A stretch of 40,189 nucleotides of DNA from Candidatus Rokuibacteriota bacterium. Its GTDB lineage: Bacteria; Methylomirabilota; Methylomirabilia; Rokubacteriales; CSP1-6. Of the stretch, positions 36,214 to 40,189 are shown in pieces. Location of the stretch: positions 1-40,189 of the forward strand of contig QHSU01000038.1 in NCBI GenBank assembly GCA_003220535.1, written 5' to 3'. Under the pieces are notes generated by a model. That model had not been told where the DNA came from, searched no databases, and worked only from the letters and a program-made list of their open reading frames with translations. Position numbers and translations under genes: made by a program. How positions within the stretch are numbered: position 1 is the stretch's first letter; every line of letters starts with the position of its first letter.

Positions 36214-36594
36214 TCAACCGCCGCTCGAGGCCGGGACCACCTTGATGATCATGACCTCATGACAACCCTGTACGGTTGGGACAATCCACATGCCTTCGGC
36301 CCTGCTGAGGAGGCTGTAGCCGTGCAACGCGAGAGCAGATTTCAGGAGCTCAAGCGCCTCCGCCGGAAGAACGCTCTTCGGAGAGAGCAGCGTCATCTTG
36401 CCCTTTACTTGCTCGGGGTCAAAGAGAAACGCAATCCCGGAGAGTCTGCCGACGTACTTGATGACTGTTTGGATGTCCGCGTTCTCGAAACTCAAAGGCC
36501 CCAACGGGGTGGCTGGCTGCGCCTCGGCGGCGAGCGGAGGAAGAACGAGACTGACGACGAGAATGATCGCGAGCCCGACTAAGCGCATGCGCAT
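36214..36594 (-). CDS. Secretin (GspD) N0-domain-only protein, probable truncated gene
   Basis: A 126-residue protein with a signal peptide (LVGLAIILVVSLVLPPLAAEAQ, cleavage near 25) and one N0-like domain: LSFENADIQTVIKYVGRLSGI, FLFDPEQVKGKMTLLSP, LELLKSALALHGYSLL. This matches the first periplasmic domain of type II secretion secretins, which are normally 600-700 residues with several further domains and an outer-membrane beta-barrel. After MIIKVVPASSGG a stop ends the frame exactly where the N1 domain should begin. GAGGTG lies 5 bases before the ATG. No other gsp genes are in view, so it is more likely a truncated gene than a working adaptor. Confidence 0.65.
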   Translation of the reverse strand: MRMRLVGLAIILVVSLVLPPLAAEAQPATPLGPLSFENADIQTVIKYVGRLSGIAFLFDPEQVKGKMTLLSPKSVLPAEALELLKSALALHGYSLLSRAEGMWIVPTVQGCHEVMIIKVVPASSGG

Positions 36595-36802
36595 GGGCAC
36601 CTCGGGTTGGGGACGGTGCCTGGCAGGCTCGCCGAACGCGACGACGCGCAACCGCACAGTTACGACGAGCATGTCGTCCGGCCGCAGACACCCTCGACAA
36701 ATTCGGTGGCACCGCCCGGCCGAAGAGCCGCGACGTGCCGGGGAAGGCCGACTCGCCGGCAAAACCCGGCGCGCCGGCCTCCGTCGGCCGTGACCCCGCG
36801 TT

Positions 36803-37903
36803 TCACCCGGTCTGGTTGTGCCGCGTCACCGCCCGGTCGCTGCGCGCGCCGAGCCAGGGCACCGAGACGACCGGCCGGCAGTGCTGCCCCTCGACACCGT
36901 GCTCGTGGTTCTCGGTGCTGGGGAGCAAGCGGTTGGCCAGACCGAGCGCGTCTGAGGTCAATCCCGGGAACAGCCCGTGGACCTTGTCGGCGACCTTCGC
37001 CGGAAGCGACAGGACGACGTGCGAGTTCCCGTACCGCACGGCGCTCAAGATCCGCCGCGCCGCGCGCTCCACGTCCATCGACAGGAGAGGGAAATTATCG
37101 GCCAGATTGAACCAGGTGTACTCGGCGTCGTGCCGCCCCTTGAACGTCGCGTGCCGCGCGCTTCCCGTGCGCATCAATCCCGGGCAGACCGTGGTCACGA
37201 GGATGCCGGACGCCCGGAGTTCCGCGCGGAGTCCCTCGGAAAGCCCGACGAGGGCGAACTTGCTCGAGCTATACGGCAAGAGATGCGGGACACTCAGCTT
37301 GCCGCCGATGGACGCGATGTTGACGATGCGACCCTCACCCCTGGCCCGCATGTGAGGTAGCACCGCGAGAATGGCGTTGAGCGGACCCCAGAAGTTCGTG
37401 GCCATATCGCGCTCGAAGTCGGCGGCCGTCATGGCTCCGACCGGTCCGACCTCGACCATGCCGGCGTTGTTGATCAGTACGTCGATGTGACCGAACCCGG
37501 CTTGTACGGAGCGAATCAGCTCCGCCACTTGGTTGCGATCGGTCACGTCGCAGGTCGTCGCGAGGACGGACGCGTCCGTCTGCGAAAGGCTTTCGCGCGC
37601 GCGGGCGAGCGTGTCCGCGTCGCGGCCGCAGATCGCGACCCGCGCCCCTGCGCGCCCGGCTTGTCGCGCAAGCTCCAGCCCGAGGCCGCGCGTGCCGCCG
37701 GTGATCAGGACCGTGCGGCCTCGGAGGTCGAAGCGGGTGAGCCACCGGCTGAGCGCGCGACCGCCTGCGGCGGCGGCGGCACCGGCGAGCACCCATGCCC
37801 TCGGGTCGCTCGCGATCCGCAGCAGCGGAATCGCGCTGCCGCGGCCACCCCACTTCGACGGCATGATCATGCGATTCATGGTCGCTATGGTCTTGCTCTT
37901 CAT
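36803..37903 (-). CDS. Short-chain dehydrogenase/reductase with N-terminal hydrophobic segment
   Basis: A 366-residue SDR. The NAD(P)-binding motif is ITGGTRGLGLELA, the Asp site ATTCDVTDR, the structural motif INNAGM, and the active site has Ser in NIASIGGK and YSSSK (Tyr and Lys). CPGLMRTG follows. The first ~65 residues contain a hydrophobic stretch WVLAGAAAAAGGRAL that may attach the enzyme to the membrane. The C-terminal ~90 residues extend beyond the core. AAGGAGGAG lies 5 bases before ATG 37903, which fixes the start. Substrate unknown; the YSSSKFALVGLSEGLRAEL style is close to general SDRs that reduce small ketones. Confidence 0.9.
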   Translation of the reverse strand: MKSKTIATMNRMIMPSKWGGRGSAIPLLRIASDPRAWVLAGAAAAAGGRALSRWLTRFDLRGRTVLITGGTRGLGLELARQAGRAGARVAICGRDADTLARARESLSQTDASVLATTCDVTDRNQVAELIRSVQAGFGHIDVLINNAGMVEVGPVGAMTAADFERDMATNFWGPLNAILAVLPHMRARGEGRIVNIASIGGKLSVPHLLPYSSSKFALVGLSEGLRAELRASGILVTTVCPGLMRTGSARHATFKGRHDAEYTWFNLADNFPLLSMDVERAARRILSAVRYGNSHVVLSLPAKVADKVHGLFPGLTSDALGLANRLLPSTENHEHGVEGQHCRPVVSVPWLGARSDRAVTRHNQTG

Positions 37904-38689
37904 GCTGCTCCTCCTTTCGGGGTGTCGGCGCCGGTGGAATCGGGGGCCGACGCACAAGCGCCTGCATCGGGAGCGAGTCGTCGCGTCCTTCCGCAAGCGG
38001 TGTGAAACCTTTTGCTGCATGCGGTGTGCCACCCCGCGAGTAGTGGGCGGCGCCGCCGCGAGGTCCGTCGTCCCGAAGGGCGGTCGAGCGGCGACGGATT
38101 GTCATCTGGCATCACGTCGGGAATGTCGGAGTCTCGGTTCCCCTGGCGCCACGTTCTATAGCGAGGCCGAACCCGCAAGCGCGAAGCGTGATTGCATCAC
38201 GCGCTGGCGCGACGCCGATCGAGCTCACGTCAGGCGGAGGGAGGTCACGACAGGATGCCCAAGAGGCTGATGGCCAGCCCGCACGTGCTCATCATTGGAA
38301 TGCCGTACGCGAATCGCGTGGTGCAACGAGCCTGACTCGGCCCGCCGGCGACGAAACTTCCCCGATAGTTTTTACATACCGAGCAAATTGCACAGCAGGG
38401 GCGACGACCGGCAAACGACGCCGGAGACGGTTCAGCGCGGGGAGCGGTCAGCGGCGGGGCAGCGATCTACGTTTCGCCACGGCGCCGAGACTTCGGGCCC
38501 GACCTGGACCCACCGAGCACCGTGACGCACTCGCTCGGCCCACTGGAGTTCCGCATCGTTTACGCTCAGACAAACCTCCCCGCCTCCTCCGCCTCCTCCC
38601 ACGTCGCGAACCCCCTTTGGCCTGTCATTCGCCAAAACATCGGTCGGCGGCTGGTGGGTCTGGATGGGCACCAAACGGCCGGCTGCCTC
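37904..38689. other. Gene-poor stretch upstream of the SDR
   Basis: No supported gene. A 26-codon frame at 38255-38335 (MPKRLMASPHVLIIGMPY) has GGAGGGAGG upstream but is too short to call. Several overlapping frames on both strands read as shadows. The direct repeat and transposase remnant to the right suggest this is decayed mobile-element territory. Confidence 0.4.
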
Positions 38690-38786
38690 GCCTCCGACGC
38701 GCTGTCTACCGTCCCCCGCGTTCTTGGCGCGTCGCGGCAGCATCGGCCGTTCCTCAACCAAGTCGGATGAGGTTTTGGCGAAGGAC
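38690..38786. repeat. Imperfect direct repeat, copy 1
   Basis: This 97-base unit matches 38918-39014 without gaps at about 70 positions (counted by eye). Both copies begin GCCTCCGAC and end TTTGGCGAAGGAC. On the minus strand both read a similar 30-40 residue stretch beginning SFAK and containing PML and VGG, so it may be a duplicated coding fragment. Confidence 0.7.
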
Positions 38787-38917
38787 ACCACCTCTTTCCA
38801 TGGCAACTCCGACGGCCCTCAGGCATTCGCCAGCCGGGGACCTCTGCAAAGCCAAGCGCCTGACGACCTATCGACCCCCCGGAGGCCTGGCTGGCCGGAG
38901 TAACTGCCGATCGCCAC

Positions 38918-39014
38918 GCCTCCGACCCCCCGTCTAGGGTCTCCTGGCGTCCTGGCATGTCGTGAAAGCATGGGGTCGCCGTCAACCGAGTCGGACGGGG
39001 CTTTGGCGAAGGAC
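38918..39014. repeat. Imperfect direct repeat, copy 2
   Basis: The second copy of the 97-base unit, 228 bases after the first. It ends 15 bases before the ATG of the broken transposase, so it could be part of that element's terminal region or its insertion flank. Confidence 0.7.
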
Positions 39015-39029
39015 GGGTAAGATCGGCCG

Positions 39030-39537
39030 ATGACGGACCACCTCACGCCCTTGCGGCTACTGCTCGTGACTCGCTGGATGAGTGAACCGCCACCAATAAC
39101 TAGTTCTCGAGTACTTGGCGGAGAGAACCGTATCCTCAAAGAGCAGATGGAAGGCCGACGCATCCGGTTGACCGACGACCATCGCCGACGCCTCGCGGCG
39201 AAGGGCCAGCGACTCGGTCGCCGGGTCCTGAGGCGAGTGGCGACCATCGTGACGCCCGACACGATCCTGCGGTGGCACCCCGGGAGTGGACGTTCGAGCG
39301 GAGAGGCCGGGCCGTCCGGGGATCATGAAGGAGATCTCGTCGCTCATTCTGCGGATGGCCACGGAGAATCCAGCGTGGGGCTACAGTCGCATCCAGGGCG
39401 CGTTGAGGGACCTCGATCACCGCGTCGCGAGAAGCACGGTCGCCAAGGTACTGAAAGACAACGGGCTGACGCCTGCGCCGGGCCGGCCGTCGTCGTGGCG
39501 CGCATTTCTGCGGGCGCACTGGGCGAGTTTGCCGGGT
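39030..39537 (+). pseudogene. DDE (rve-type) transposase, N-terminal part, frameshifted
   Basis: The first frame (39030 to about 39283) gives [41 protein letters not shown], the helix-turn-helix part of an integrase-core transposase. Then the expected RRLIARK linker is missing and the frame changes; WTFERR is in a second frame and [32 protein letters not shown] then [33 protein letters not shown] are in a third. Homology stops at about 39537, just before the DDE catalytic core should begin. The gene is therefore broken by deletion, frameshifts and truncation. It lies next to a tRNA 3' fragment. Confidence 0.75.
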
Positions 39538-39560
39538 GGTGACACCGCGGCAAGTACTAG

Positions 39561-39606
39561 CCTCACAACCCAAAGGGCGTCGGTTCAAATCCGACCACCT
39601 CAACCA
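39561..39606 (+). tRNA. 3' half of a tRNA (partial), candidate att site remnant
   Basis: The T-arm is perfect: GTCGG (39579-39583), loop TTCAAAT, CCGAC (39591-39595), followed by seven acceptor bases, a discriminator A and CCA (39604-39606). CTCACAA upstream looks like an anticodon loop, and the segment is close to the 3' half of initiator tRNA-Met. The 5' half (D-arm, acceptor 5' strand, anticodon stem 5' side) is not present; the preceding bases do not pair. A tRNA fragment that begins in the anticodon loop and runs to CCA is the typical duplicate left by an integrating element. Confidence 0.65.
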
Positions 39607-39857
39607 CACCACAGACACGAGACCACCGACCGAGTGGGTCATCAGAGCGCTATGAAATCGCTCACTTGAACTCTGTAGGTTCGATCACGTCCCATTGGGG
39701 CGTCCAAATTGCTTTTGTAGGCACCATCGACCTGATGCTCGGCGTCGCTGATTTTCCTACCACTCGCATGGTCGGGTCGAGATCTTCGCTGAGCGCGTGT
39801 TGGTGCAGGGTAAGCGCAACTCACCGTGCTCGAGCGTCCCATTCATGGAGGATCCGA

Positions 39858-40189
39858 ATGACAAGACTACGACCGATCGTTCTCGCCCTGTTCCTCGCCC
39901 TGAGCCTGCCTGCCGCCGCGCTCGCTCAGGCGGCACCGCCGATCGTCGTCGGTCGAGTCCTCACCATCGACGAGTGCATCGCGATCGCGCTCGAGGCCCA
40001 GCCGTTGATCCAGGCCACGCTCTACGACTACGCGGCCGCGCGCGCGCGGGTGCGTGAAGCGCTCGCGCCGCTCCTGCCGCAGCTCTCGGGAACGGCGTCG
40101 GCGACGCGGAGCAGCAGCACCGTGCTGTCGACCTCGACGACGACGCGCCGCACCGTGGCCGTGTCGATCAGCCGCCAGCCCGCCGACAC
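39858..40189 (+). CDS. TolC-family outer membrane efflux protein, N-terminal part
   Basis: The frame runs off the window after about 110 residues. It begins with a signal peptide, MTRLRPIVLALFLALSLPAAALAQ, and continues VVGRVLTIDECIAIALEAQPLIQAT and AAARARVREALAPLLPQLSGTASAT. This is the usual N-terminal pattern of TolC/OEP proteins (LTIDECIAIALE, then PLLPQLSGTA), which form outer-membrane ducts for RND or ABC exporters. GGAGGA lies 6 bases before the ATG. The partner pump genes should lie to the right of the window. Confidence 0.85.
   Translation, partial: MTRLRPIVLALFLALSLPAAALAQAAPPIVVGRVLTIDECIAIALEAQPLIQATLYDYAAARARVREALAPLLPQLSGTASATRSSSTVLSTSTTTRRTVAVSISRQPAD

Noticed and set aside
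38255..38335. 26-codon frame with a GGAGGGAGG upstream
   Set aside because: Too short and isolated to separate from chance.
39541..39606. Complete tRNA gene
   Set aside because: Only the T-arm, acceptor 3' strand and CCA are present; no D-arm or pairing acceptor 5' strand is found upstream.

Overview
The window is GC-rich, densely coded bacterial DNA. A bifunctional PBP1A, a cyclic beta-1,2-glucan synthase, a TolC-type protein and a piece of a type II secretin point to a Gram-negative (diderm) cell. The gene mix resembles uncultured soil or subsurface lineages such as Rokubacteria/Methylomirabilota or deep-branching Proteobacteria. That placement is an impression from protein style only and no marker gene settles it.

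Layout. 1-4.5 kb: the end of a luciferase-like flavin oxidoreductase, a large MHYT hybrid histidine kinase, a frameshifted GNAT acetyltransferase, and two tiny genes (DUF1059 and a zinc ribbon) downstream of an AT-rich palindrome. 4.6-17.9 kb: a leftward operon in the order groES, groEL, a truncated ATP-synthase-delta-like gene, PBP1A, cyclic glucan synthase. 18.0-20.8 kb: a rightward set of zf-TFIIB protein, two small proteins and ftsH. 20.6-22.3 kb: a leftward PlsC-type acyltransferase whose frame overlaps the ftsH end. 22.4-25.0 kb: a rightward GntR-family regulator with an unusual C-terminal domain, a GlsB-like membrane protein and two small unknown genes. 25-33.3 kb: a PTP-like phytase, a haloacid dehalogenase, an ABM monooxygenase, a ketoacyl synthase III with a large N-terminal extension, a truncated BASS transporter, a 47-residue membrane protein, acetate kinase and divergent phosphoketolase. 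33.3-39.6 kb: a sparse, decayed zone with small secreted or membrane proteins, a sigma-54 activator pseudogene, an isolated secretin N0 fragment, an SDR, an imperfect 97-bp direct repeat, a broken DDE transposase and the 3' half of a tRNA. The window ends in the start of a TolC-family gene.

How it fits together. The strongest signal is a 62-bp twin-arm inverted-repeat element found twice, with the same 18-bp spacer, in two divergent promoter regions. One copy lies between groES and the ftsH cluster; the other between the acyltransferase and the GntR regulator. The second copy overlaps a good promoter and nearly touches the regulator's start codon. I infer an autoregulated GntR-type repressor that ties cytoplasmic chaperonin, membrane protease, peptidoglycan synthase, periplasmic glucan synthase and phospholipid acyltransferase into one envelope/proteostasis regulon. 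No CIRCE element is visible before groES. The phosphoketolase/acetate kinase pair gives a short route from sugar phosphate to acetate plus ATP; it may be part of the same stress island, but it lacks the operator.
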